Below, one piece after another: positions 8,026-14,733 of a stretch of 38,638 nucleotides of DNA. Under the pieces are notes generated by a model. That model saw only the letters and a program-made list of their open reading frames with translations. It was not told where the DNA came from and did not search any database. The translations under genes were made by a program, and so were the position numbers. Numbering within the stretch: the first letter of the stretch is position 1; each line of letters starts with the position of its first letter. Where the stretch lies: positions 1 to 38,638 of the IMG/VR virus record IMGVR_UViG_3300011113_000425. The stretch is one strand, 5' to 3'. The stretch is from a virus.

Positions 8026-8401
8026 CTAGATGTTTTCTCTTGTAATCTTCTATGGCAGCCTTAATAGCATCTTCCGCAAGGATTGAACAGTGGATTTTAA
8101 CCGGCGGTAGGGCAAGTTCTTCTGCAATCTGTGTGTTCTTAATCTTGCCTGCTTGCTCCAGAGTTTTACCCTTGACCCACTCCGTGAGCAACGAACTCGA
8201 CGCAATAGCCGAGCCACAACCGTAAGTCTTGAATTTCGCATCTTGTATGATTCCATCTTCTACTCTTATTTGCAGTTTCATAACGTCACCGCAGGCCGGC
8301 GCACCTACCATGCCAGTACCTACATTGACGTCGCCTACATCCATTTTGCCCACGTTTCTGGGATTTTCGTAGTGATCGATTACTTTTTCAGAATAGGCCA
8401 T
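8009..8401 (-). CDS. iscU: Iron-sulfur cluster scaffold IscU
   Basis: A 130-residue protein nearly identical to enterobacterial IscU by eye: it opens MAYSEKVIDHYENPRNVG and keeps MVGAPACGDVMKLQI and KTYGCGSAIASSSL. Cluster ligands C37, D39, C62, H104 and C105 are all present, as is the HscA-recognition motif LPPVK at 98-102. It should accept sulfur from host IscS and build [2Fe-2S] clusters. No iscS, hscBA or fdx is in the window, so host partners would be needed. AAGGAG stands 7 nt before the ATG, a strong site. It heads a three-gene coupled operon (iscU, iscA, nuclease). High similarity to host-type protein suggests fairly recent acquisition from a proteobacterium. Confidence 0.95.
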   Translation of the reverse strand: MAYSEKVIDHYENPRNVGKMDVGDVNVGTGMVGAPACGDVMKLQIRVEDGIIQDAKFKTYGCGSAIASSSLLTEWVKGKTLEQAGKIKNTQIAEELALPPVKIHCSILAEDAIKAAIEDYKRKHLDDTSH

Positions 8402-8418
8402 TTGACACTCCTTGAGTT

Positions 8419-8447
8419 ATTGTAACACACGCTATGAGTATTTACAA
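8419..8447 (-). promoter_or_regulatory. iscU promoter, sigma70-like overlapping a late-type box
   Basis: On the minus strand TTGTAA (8442-8447), 17 nt and TACAAT (8419-8424) make a fair sigma70 promoter. The same TTGTAAATAC stretch (8438-8446) is also a TAAATA late-type box. Either leaves a leader with AAGGAG before the iscU ATG. Confidence 0.45.
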
Positions 8448-8457
8448 CTGATTTTGG

Positions 8458-8793
8458 TTATTGGCGGCGCTTCATTGCGGCCTTGGCATTGCTATCTACC
8501 ACAGCTCGTGCTTGATCCACACTCATTCCGGTCTGGGCTTCAGTATCACCTTTGAAACGTACCACACCAGAATTTGGCTCCAGGGGTTCCAAGATATTTT
8601 TCAAAGGTTCCTGGCTGATCAAATCGCCAAGATTTTCGCTGGTGACATTCACTCCCAGACTTTTGGCAGCTTCTATAAATGCGTCTTGACTGATCTGTTT
8701 GCGTGCGGATTCATCTTCGCTACGGCCAAGCAAAAACTGGCTTAAGGCAGCCAGTTTTCGTGTGTTGGGATCAGTGACTTCCGTGATCCGCAT
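8458..8793 (-). CDS. Putative internal virion protein with N-terminal capsid-type tag
   Basis: A 111-residue soluble protein beginning M-R-I-T-E-V. I3-T4-E5 fits the I/L-x-E cleavage rule of T4-type prohead protease gp21. The body is mostly helical (KLAALSQFLLGR, DAFIEAAKSLGV) and ends in a basic KAAMKRRQ. It seems to belong to a conserved group in T4-like aquatic phages whose members start MRI-x-E and contain KLAAL-x-QFL; this is from memory. The start touches the stop of the next tagged gene (8793), so the two are coupled. No enzymatic motif is seen. It could be a scaffold or packaged protein. Confidence 0.65.
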   Translation of the reverse strand: MRITEVTDPNTRKLAALSQFLLGRSEDESARKQISQDAFIEAAKSLGVNVTSENLGDLISQEPLKNILEPLEPNSGVVRFKGDTEAQTGMSVDQARAVVDSNAKAAMKRRQ

Positions 8794-9731
8794 TATCTAC
8801 GCTCGCGGCCTAGTCCAGCAGCGGCTGGCTCTTCTACATCTATGTCAGTGACATCAATTTCTTCTTCTCCGGGTGCTGGTAATTCAGCTGGCATTTCGCC
8901 GCCAAGTCCAGCATCTGCGGCACCCATGTCAGCGCCGGGTACTGTAGGAGCTTGACCTGTGACCACACCCAAGGCAGCTTCCAACTGTGTCTTGGCGCCT
9001 TGTAGATTTTGCAACAAGCCTGCTAGAGCCGCTGTGGCATCGGTGTTGAACTGCATGGCTTGATCTACACCAACTTCGTTCTTGATTGAATCTACCAGGG
9101 CTGGCAGGTCCTTGAACTGCATGGCACTGACTTGTTCGCTCATTTTCTGCACTTGGTCAACCATGTCTTGGCTGGCCAGCACTACTTGAGCTTGTTGAAC
9201 TTCTGAAGCTTCTTTCAAACGTTGTTTCAATGAACCACGACGTTCCATCATGGCTTTTTCTTTTTGTATGGCAGCTTTTCTTGCTGCAATGTCTTGGCTT
9301 TGTTTTGTCAACTGTTTTTCTTCATCACTTAGTTGACGTTGTTTTTGTTGCCGTTGCAGGGCCATGGCCGCTTGTTGTTTCTGCATGTTGCCTGTGGTGC
9401 CCGTGGTGCTTTGGGCATTGGGCATGTTGTCGATATAGGCACCGGTACCGGCTGCTGTTGAGGCAGTGCTCATGCCCACTGGTTGTTCCATGACACGTGC
9501 GGCCAAGGCCTGTTCCATGACCACAAGTTTAAGATAGGCAGGGTTGCGCTCACTGTGGTGAAATTCAGGAGTTCTGCGGTGTTCGGCTATGGTAGCACGC
9601 ACACGACGCAACATACCTTTGGCCTGTTGGGCAGAGACCTGCTCAAAATTCACACGATCGCCAAAGTAGTTTTCAAATACCTTAGCGGCTTGTTTTGTTG
9701 GGGTGGCCACGGCCAGTTCTTGCAGTTTCAT
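8793..9731 (-). CDS. Putative head scaffold/internal protein, Q-rich coiled coil
   Basis: A 312-residue protein starting M-K-L-Q-E-L, with an L-x-E site at residue 5. Residues about 30-80 (GMLRRVRATIAEHRR, then SERNPAYLKLVVMEQALAAR) match a conserved block of T4-like aquatic phage proteins. Residues about 115-200 are a glutamine/lysine-rich coiled coil (AMALQRQQKQRQL, ERRGSLKQRLKEASE), then helices and an acidic alanine/proline-rich tail. Long helices, charge and tag suit a prohead core or internal head protein. GAGGAT lies before the ATG. Its start and its late-type promoter are embedded in the 3' end of the upstream gene (about 50-nt overlap). Confidence 0.65.
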   Translation of the reverse strand: MKLQELAVATPTKQAAKVFENYFGDRVNFEQVSAQQAKGMLRRVRATIAEHRRTPEFHHSERNPAYLKLVVMEQALAARVMEQPVGMSTASTAAGTGAYIDNMPNAQSTTGTTGNMQKQQAAMALQRQQKQRQLSDEEKQLTKQSQDIAARKAAIQKEKAMMERRGSLKQRLKEASEVQQAQVVLASQDMVDQVQKMSEQVSAMQFKDLPALVDSIKNEVGVDQAMQFNTDATAALAGLLQNLQGAKTQLEAALGVVTGQAPTVPGADMGAADAGLGGEMPAELPAPGEEEIDVTDIDVEEPAAAGLGRERR

Positions 9732-10179
9732 CTTCGAATCCTCGTTGTTGCGAATATTTAGCCCAGTTTACATATTTGGTTAGTTGATTTTCCAGGTGTT
9801 TTTTGTGTATGATCTTGCTTTCCAGCTTGGTTAAAATGGTTTCACGTAGAGCAGGATCACGGCTGCGATCTCCAATGGCAGCACGTGTGGCTATGTCTGC
9901 AGTCAGCGCGGCCAATTTGTTGTCAGTGGTCAAGAGTTCTCGTGCTGTGTTGTAGGCTTGGTTTTTGTCGGCTATGCACCAGCTTAGTGCTGTCCTTGTG
10001 GTGGCAAACACACCCACATCTGTGGCACTACAAAACACCCGGAATCCTCGAGATTCGGGCTGTATCCTGTAGCGTCCAAAAACTTCGTACACACCATCAT
10101 CGTTTTGCCAGATCACATTGGGCATGAGATCTCGGAATTCCTGGCGGAATGCCCGTTCTACTTCGCGTTCGCTTGTCAT
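9682..10179 (-). CDS. Conserved T4-like phage protein of unknown function
   Basis: A 165-residue protein. It has a small mixed domain at 1-70 (DGVYEVFGRYRIQPES, then RVFCSATDVGVFATTRTALSWCIADK) and a helical, charged C-terminal half ending TKYVNWAKYSQQRGFEDETARTG. The core resembles a family in aquatic T4-like phages that keeps the TRTALSWCIADK block and the WAKYxQQRGF tail; function unknown. The tail codons also contain the late-type promoter and ribosome binding site of the next gene, so that conservation may be partly regulatory. It is coupled to the upstream gene by an ATGA overlap. Confidence 0.65.
   Translation of the reverse strand: MTSEREVERAFRQEFRDLMPNVIWQNDDGVYEVFGRYRIQPESRGFRVFCSATDVGVFATTRTALSWCIADKNQAYNTARELLTTDNKLAALTADIATRAAIGDRSRDPALRETILTKLESKIIHKKHLENQLTKYVNWAKYSQQRGFEDETARTGRGHPNKTSR
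9753..9762 (-). promoter_or_regulatory. Late-type promoter box inside a gene
   Basis: GGCTAAATATT on the minus strand lies within the upstream coding sequence, 23 nt before the ATG at 9731, with GAGGAT between. It encodes the conserved W-A-K-Y of the upstream protein. Confidence 0.45.
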
Positions 10180-10439
10180 TTTAATACGTAATGTGTGACT
10201 AGATATATTACCGTGGCTGACAGGGCACCAATCAGGCCCACACCCCAGCCAATGAGTTGATCTGTGCGTTTTTCGCTCATGCGTTGCACCATGTCATGCA
10301 CTTCTCGGATCACATCAGAAAGACTGGAGATCTTGGCATCCACATGATCCAGCCTGGTTTCCAGGGCATTATAGCGTTCAGCACACAGTTCCACGTGTGC
10401 TTCCAGGCTTTTCTTTTCGATGTCAGTGGGCTCAACCAT
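10176..10439 (-). CDS. Small coiled-coil protein with C-terminal membrane helix (holin/XhlA-like)
   Basis: An 87-residue protein. Residues 5-60 form a charged amphipathic coiled coil (EKKSLEAHVELCAERYNALE, then RLDHVDAKISSL), and residues 62-85 form one transmembrane helix (LIGWGVGLIGALSATVIYLV) ending in a short tail. The layout matches XhlA/haemolysin-type phage membrane proteins that often act in lysis, but many T4-like phages keep a close relative in virion gene clusters, so the role is open. GGAG stands before the ATG and a late-type TAAATA box is 17 nt upstream. Confidence 0.65.
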   Translation of the reverse strand: MVEPTDIEKKSLEAHVELCAERYNALETRLDHVDAKISSLSDVIREVHDMVQRMSEKRTDQLIGWGVGLIGALSATVIYLVTHYVLK

Positions 10440-10451
10440 GCTGTGTCTCCA

Positions 10452-10880
10452 TCATGTATTTATGGACACAGGTACAAACCAGATATTCTGGCGCGGGCCC
10501 TTGGTCACTAAGAAAGGGTCCAGGTCAGGCTCATTGTCAAGTTCACGCAACATGGGCACACCATGGGCATCCTCTCGCAAAACTGCCACAGGATCTGCGT
10601 TAGGACCAAACACTCCAGGTCTATCACTTTCAAACTCAAACATCCAGCGTGTGCCGGTGCGATCTGCTATGGGATCTGTGACCTCAAACAACTGTGTGCG
10701 CAGACCCAGGATCTGTTGCAGGGTTTCCCAGTTGCGTTGTTGATTCCGGGCACGATCCCAGGACCGTTGATCCGTGATCAATTGACCGGCACGGTCTTGG
10801 AATGGCAAGCGTTGTGTGCGGCAGTGGCCGGTCACGCCTGTGGCCGTGATGTCAAACAAGGTCTGGCAAGCAAATCTCAT
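10452..10880 (-). CDS. Conserved phage protein of unknown function
   Basis: A 142-residue protein. It opens MRFACQTLFDITATGVTGH and contains a conserved-looking block SWDRARNQQRNWETLQQIL near residues 40-60, then mixed strands (RWMFEFESDRPGVFG) and a C-terminal QNIWFVPVSINT. I recall similar proteins in T4-like cyanophages between neck/tail genes; no function is known to me. The ATG overlaps the stop of the upstream 84-residue gene (ATGA). The late-type box of the next gene lies inside its final codons. Confidence 0.62.
   Translation of the reverse strand: MRFACQTLFDITATGVTGHCRTQRLPFQDRAGQLITDQRSWDRARNQQRNWETLQQILGLRTQLFEVTDPIADRTGTRWMFEFESDRPGVFGPNADPVAVLREDAHGVPMLRELDNEPDLDPFLVTKGPRQNIWFVPVSINT
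10456..10464 (-). promoter_or_regulatory. Late-type promoter box
   Basis: CATAAATAC on the minus strand, close to the T4 late consensus, sits at the end of the upstream gene and 17 nt before the ATG at 10439, with GGAG in the leader. Confidence 0.5.
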
Positions 10881-11131
10881 GTGTTTTTCCGACCCAGTTC
10901 ATACATGATCTCTACCTGTTCACACAGATGATCCAGTTCCACATTGTCACGGCGGGCTGAAAAAATATCTACCCAGCGTTTTTGTGCTTCCAGTTCAGCC
11001 AGCTCACGCTGTAGGTTGGGATCCTGCCAGTGCAGTTCTCTGTGAGTGCTTCCGGGCTTTCTGGCATACACAGTGCGTCCACCGTCGGGACTTTCAAACA
11101 CTGTGAGTTCTGTGATTTTGCTGACCTGCAT
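10877..11131 (-). CDS. Small phage protein, possibly tagged
   Basis: An 84-residue protein starting MQVSKITELTVFESPDGG. I chose the ATG at 11131 over one nine codons upstream because a late-type TAAATA box lies between the two and the shorter protein has a natural N-terminus. Residues 44-80 are a charged helix. I6-T7-E8 fits the prohead-protease I-x-E rule, less neatly placed than in the other tagged proteins. No Shine-Dalgarno sequence is visible: the promoter box ends 5 nt before the ATG, so the mRNA is probably leaderless. The stop overlaps the next start (ATGA). Function unknown. Confidence 0.6.
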   Translation of the reverse strand: MQVSKITELTVFESPDGGRTVYARKPGSTHRELHWQDPNLQRELAELEAQKRWVDIFSARRDNVELDHLCEQVEIMYELGRKNT

Positions 11132-11135
11132 GAGA

Positions 11136-11144
11136 GTATTTAAG
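11136..11144 (-). promoter_or_regulatory. Late-type promoter box abutting start codon
   Basis: CTTAAATAC on the minus strand ends 5 nt before the ATG at 11131. With the T4 spacing, transcription would begin at or near the ATG. Confidence 0.5.
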
Positions 11145-11172
11145 CTAGTGTAACACAAGGGCTGTATAAGTC

Positions 11173-11198
11173 AACAAAAAACCCGCCGAAGCGGGTTG
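11173..11198 (-). terminator. Rho-independent terminator
   Basis: On the minus strand a 6-7 bp stem AACCCGC/GCGGGTT closes an extra-stable UUCG loop and is followed by TTTTTGTT. It ends the transcript of the gene at 11219-11644. Confidence 0.92.
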
Positions 11199-11218
11199 TT
11201 TGCAATCGATATATTCGA

Positions 11219-11644
11219 TTAGGATGCAGCCAATTTGAAACCCAAGCTCTGGCAAGAATCCAACTGTACACCTGTGTAGGTGACGTTGGCAGCTGCCAAG
11301 AAGATTGTGGTGTCTGTGGTTGTGGGTGGATTGGCAGCAGAGTCGCCAAATGCACCTGTTGGGTAAATGCCGAAGCTGAGTACGCCAACACCACCAACTG
11401 TGTCCAGCTGATACATGGCCACTGTGGATGTGCGCTGGATGCCTTGAATACAGTTAGAAACGTATTCGTTGACATCTTGCTGAGCAGCAAGAGATACGTT
11501 GGCAACAACGCGATAAAAGTCTAACTTGGGACCAGCAAGGTTTACTGGTTGACCAACTGCTGTGGAACCTGCTGCAACTGGGTTGCGAACGTCGGTTGCA
11601 AATACTGGTTGTGCGCCACCAGATACGGGGGTGATATAAGCCAT
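11219..11644 (-). CDS. Putative abundant virion (decoration-type) protein
   Basis: A 141-residue protein rich in A, V, T, G and S, with little charge: MAYITPVSGGAQPVFATDV, then alternating strands (FYRVVANVSL, GVGVLSFGIYPTG, TIFLAAANVTYTGVQL). It has no enzymatic motif. The gene stands alone: a good late-type box CATAAATAAA, the strong site AAGGAG before the ATG, and a strong terminator right after the stop. Such a monocistronic, well-equipped unit suits a protein needed in many copies, like a head decoration or tail-tube type protein. This is inference from layout and composition; the fold is not recognised. Confidence 0.7.
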   Translation of the reverse strand: MAYITPVSGGAQPVFATDVRNPVAAGSTAVGQPVNLAGPKLDFYRVVANVSLAAQQDVNEYVSNCIQGIQRTSTVAMYQLDTVGGVGVLSFGIYPTGAFGDSAANPPTTTDTTIFLAAANVTYTGVQLDSCQSLGFKLAAS

Positions 11645-11682
11645 TTTAATTCTCCTTAATATATGGTCACAAAGGACCTACT

Positions 11683-11692
11683 TTTATTTATG
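11683..11692 (-). promoter_or_regulatory. Late-type promoter box, strong
   Basis: CATAAATAAA on the minus strand, about 40 nt before the ATG at 11644, is among the best T4-late-like matches in the window. The leader carries AAGGAG. Confidence 0.6.
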
Positions 11693-11713
11693 AGTTTTGG
11701 CCAAAATGGCAGT

Positions 11714-13594
11714 CTAGGTCACTAGATTTGGGTTGTTTAAGATACGGTTTCCGGCCGAAAATCCAAAGCGATTTACCAGCTTGGCACGTCCGGCGTCGGT
11801 GGCCAAGACCCAGCCTTCTTGTCCGGGTTGCTGGCGATCCAGCTGTGCCAGCATGTCCATTTTGATTTCGTGTAGTAGCAAGAACGCTGTAAATGCGGCT
11901 GTGATGCCCGACATGTTGCTTCTGGGGCTCTGCAGGTATTCCACTATGTTGTTGTATTTTCTTGGTGTGACATTTTTCTGCAACCAAGCACCAAAGTCCG
12001 GCAGGAGATTTTCATAGTCTGTGGTGATCCTGCTGTTGATGTAGCGTTTGCAAAGCGCCGGCAAATCGCTGAGCTGTGCGGCCCGTAGCTCGCCAGGATT
12101 GAACAGACCGTTGATGTCGGCACCGTGCGAGCTGATCACTGCACGCAGTTGATCTACGAGTTTTTTGTTGGGTGTGACATTCCGGATGTCTTTGACCGTG
12201 GGCTCGACGATGAGCAGACCTGGTACTGGATCTAGATTCGTTGTTCTTATGGGTTCGGCTGTGGCGTCAGCAGTTTTGTATCTGGTATGTACAGCTATGC
12301 CCACTTCACTGGCTCCAATGGCTTGGCCTAGTTTGCTGGAGGCTGGAATACGGTATTCCACAAAGTTGGGTTTGAATTCATAGTTGCCCGACACTTCAGG
12401 CGGAGTTTCAGTATACAGCAAGTCGCCTTGAACATATCCCTTGAAGTTGTCGGGTGTGGCCGCTTCCAGCATGGGCCATAGTCGTTCATAGATGCCGATC
12501 AATTCACCACGTTCGCCACCACGTTGACTCATGATACCGGCCAGTTGCGCCATGCTGGTGGCACGGCCTGCATAGCCCTTGGCACCAAATCCGCTCTTGT
12601 CTGTAAGAACAAAACGACCTTGTTCGTCACGGCCCCAGATGATGGCAGGTTTGCCATCCCATTTGACCGTGGTGGTTTTTCTAGTGTCTTCGGCGGCTGC
12701 CCGTATGATGGCCATGGCTTCTTCGATGCCACGTGTACCACGATCAAACACTAGATCTTCAATGTGTGGTATTCTAGCTTCGGCTTCCATCAAGGTACTT
12801 TCAATCAATGGTTGCATGCCTTGGTTTACTATGCGATCTCTCAGCTTGGCTAAAAAATGCACATCACTCACAGGACGATATAGTTCGGCGCTTTCTAAGA
12901 AAGGCAGGCCTTCACGCTTCATGTGTTCACGGAAGTCGGCCAACTTGGCTTCACGTTCGGGGTCTGTGCTGAGGGCTTGCAGGATTGTTTCCACCGAAGC
13001 CAAGTCTTGCCGTGTGGCTGTCTTGTTCAGCAACATCTTGGCCACAGCATCAGGATCATCTGAAATGATTTTGTTGGTCTCACGATCGGCAATACCAGCT
13101 ATCTGGTTTAACTTGTAGCCCAGGCTTTTGGCTATGGAATTCATCAGCACGTTGCGTTCTTTGCCCTTGTATTTGCTATCTGCGGGCATGGCACCCAACA
13201 CAAACTTTGACCAAGGCACATTGTTTAAAAACATGAAGTCGGTCTGCACAAATCCCAGATCTGGGCGACCGTTGATGGGTGTTTTGAAATGCACCGCGGT
13301 ACCAGATTTGCGAACCCATTCTTCAGGTTTGAATCCGTGACTCTGTGCCCAGCGTGCGAGCTGTGCTACCATTTGCTCTTTGCTGACCTCGGCAGTATCC
13401 ACGGCAATGTCTAGATCACCCGAAGTATCTCGGATGCCGGTGCTGCCAAGAGTGTTGTTTTGTAGATCCAGGCCAGGCACCAGTTCTTCCAACCAGGCCA
13501 GAGTAGACTTTACGTCAGTCTGACGGATGCGTTGCGTGAGACTACGCCCATCTTGATCTTTGAATACGTTGCCACCTTCGTTCAAGCGCATCAT
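11714..13594 (-). CDS. Nucleotidyltransferase-ligase-like fusion protein, capsid-type tag
   Basis: A 626-residue protein in two parts. Residues 45-120 look like a nucleotidyltransferase of the Pol-beta type: L49-G50-S51, then D60-L-D62-I and a third acid near D119 (QTDFMF). Residues about 275-470 resemble the ligase/capping nucleotidyltransferase fold: K311-W-D313-G314 as motif I, a YVQGDLLY strand near 387-394 as a possible motif III. Cyanophage proteins with KWDG-x-PAI in virion clusters are similar as I recall. It starts MMRLNEGG, giving L-x-E at the tag position, and has T-L-M-E270-A between the domains, a second ideal gp21-type site. Start choice between two adjacent ATGs is open. It overlaps the upstream tagged gene. 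Enzyme activity is inferred, not shown. Confidence 0.72.
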   Translation of the reverse strand: MMRLNEGGNVFKDQDGRSLTQRIRQTDVKSTLAWLEELVPGLDLQNNTLGSTGIRDTSGDLDIAVDTAEVSKEQMVAQLARWAQSHGFKPEEWVRKSGTAVHFKTPINGRPDLGFVQTDFMFLNNVPWSKFVLGAMPADSKYKGKERNVLMNSIAKSLGYKLNQIAGIADRETNKIISDDPDAVAKMLLNKTATRQDLASVETILQALSTDPEREAKLADFREHMKREGLPFLESAELYRPVSDVHFLAKLRDRIVNQGMQPLIESTLMEAEARIPHIEDLVFDRGTRGIEEAMAIIRAAAEDTRKTTTVKWDGKPAIIWGRDEQGRFVLTDKSGFGAKGYAGRATSMAQLAGIMSQRGGERGELIGIYERLWPMLEAATPDNFKGYVQGDLLYTETPPEVSGNYEFKPNFVEYRIPASSKLGQAIGASEVGIAVHTRYKTADATAEPIRTTNLDPVPGLLIVEPTVKDIRNVTPNKKLVDQLRAVISSHGADINGLFNPGELRAAQLSDLPALCKRYINSRITTDYENLLPDFGAWLQKNVTPRKYNNIVEYLQSPRSNMSGITAAFTAFLLLHEIKMDMLAQLDRQQPGQEGWVLATDAGRAKLVNRFGFSAGNRILNNPNLVT

Positions 13595-14448
13595 CTTATG
13601 CCCAGTTCACTTTTAATCTTTGCGGCGACCTGAGGGTTTTTGGCCAGTTGTTTGAGTTCCTCCAACTGTGTAGGTGGTATGTATCGCGGCAAGATTTCGT
13701 CGCCGGTGGCGGCAGTTGCGCCACGAGGTATGCCCAGGCTGGCCCTTTTTTCTGCTGAGATGCGTTGCATGGCCTGCATGGCTGTGGTCAAATATTCTTC
13801 CACTGCCGCGGCATCGTCGGGCTTTTGGGCTATACGACCCAATATGGCATCTAGTTTGGCTTTTTCAGTTGGATCTTGTCTGACGTCGTCCATGCTGACT
13901 TGGTTACGTGTACCGGTGATCTGGCCGGTTAGTTGCGAATCCGACCACTTCCGGAATTGATCTATCACGTTGTCGGAGCCAGTTTGTTCTTTGAGATCAT
14001 CAGATTGCATGCCCTGGATTCCGCCTCGAGGCGGTCCATATGCCTGTTGCATTTTTTGTCCTTGGGCACTGGCCGCAACATCGGCAGGCATTTGACCGGG
14101 TTCAGCACGGGTTGTGGGTGCGGCCGGATTGATGCCCGAGGCTTTCACGTGATTGACCCAGCCTTGGACCAATTTTTTAGCATGTTGTTGTGTCTGCTGT
14201 GCAAGTTGTTGCTGATATTGTTGCATGTATTTGTCAGCTTGAGCACGTTCGGCCTGGTCTATGGCCGCACCGTAGCCGCGAGCTGTGGTTAAAGCACCGG
14301 GTGTGGTCAATACAGCTTTGGCTTTTTGAAAAGGCTCGGTTTGACCAATGGCTGTGACCGCACGTTGGCCCAAGTTTTTTGCGCCTTGCACGGCACCCCT
14401 GGCCAGGTTACCTACAGCAGGCGGTATAGTAACTTCATGAATTTGCAT
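13591..14448 (-). CDS. Putative internal virion protein, tagged, glutamine-rich helical
   Basis: A 285-residue protein starting M-Q-I-H-E-V, with I-x-E at residue 5. Residues 10-50 are glycine/alanine-rich with basic residues (GNLARGAVQGAKNLGQRAV), residues 65-105 are a Q-rich helix (YMQQYQQQLAQQTQQHAKKL), a flexible P/A/Q region follows, and the last 130 residues are helical (KAKLDAILGRIAQKPDDAAA). Similar MRIREV-starting, lysine/glycine-rich proteins occur in T4-like cyanophage virion clusters, from memory. The start overlaps the upstream gene by 14 nt and the stop overlaps the fusion gene (TGATG). A packaged or scaffold role is likely. Confidence 0.65.
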   Translation of the reverse strand: MQIHEVTIPPAVGNLARGAVQGAKNLGQRAVTAIGQTEPFQKAKAVLTTPGALTTARGYGAAIDQAERAQADKYMQQYQQQLAQQTQQHAKKLVQGWVNHVKASGINPAAPTTRAEPGQMPADVAASAQGQKMQQAYGPPRGGIQGMQSDDLKEQTGSDNVIDQFRKWSDSQLTGQITGTRNQVSMDDVRQDPTEKAKLDAILGRIAQKPDDAAAVEEYLTTAMQAMQRISAEKRASLGIPRGATAATGDEILPRYIPPTQLEELKQLAKNPQVAAKIKSELGIR

Positions 14449-14683
14449 CAGTGCGCCTCACTGTGCGGGTAAATTTGCCAGGGTCACGCTGGTTGATGGC
14501 GTTGAGCAGTTTGCGCTTCAAATTTTCTGCTTGCTCAGCTGGGTAAGATTCGTCAATTTCTTCCAGCAGTCTGATAGCACTGGCGATGACGTTGGATGCG
14601 CGAGTTTCTATCACATGGCGCTGATCGCGCTGGATGTACATGGCATCTAATTCTTCTAATAAACTTCTTGTTTTTTTCTGCAT
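14435..14683 (-). CDS. Small conserved helical phage protein
   Basis: An 82-residue, fully helical charged protein: LLEELDAMYIQRDQRHVIET, then ASAIRLLEEIDESY and NAINQRDPGKFTRTVRR. It seems to belong to a small family common in T4-like aquatic phages with the block RDxxHVIExR-x2-N-V/I-I-x-SAI-x-LLE; the role is unknown. It opens the tagged virion block and has its own late-type box about 20 nt upstream; the leader carries AAAGGT. It overlaps the next gene by 14 nt. Confidence 0.65.
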   Translation of the reverse strand: MQKKTRSLLEELDAMYIQRDQRHVIETRASNVIASAIRLLEEIDESYPAEQAENLKRKLLNAINQRDPGKFTRTVRRTDANS

Positions 14684-14701
14684 TTTGAGCCAAGACCTTT
14701 T

Positions 14702-14712
14702 TGTTATTTATT
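14702..14712 (-). promoter_or_regulatory. Late-type promoter box
   Basis: TAATAAATAAC on the minus strand, 20 nt before the ATG at 14683, lies in the 50-nt gap between the A+T-rich pair and the virion block, and probably starts the block's late transcript. Confidence 0.5.
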
Positions 14713-14733
14713 AGAAAAGTATAATGCTTTGTT

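Noticed and set aside
12579-13118. Long plus-strand open frame (179 codons) opposite the fusion gene
   Set aside because: It lies wholly within 11714-13594, is low in recognisable motifs and rich in S/R/C/M as expected for an antisense shadow; no promoter or ribosome site.
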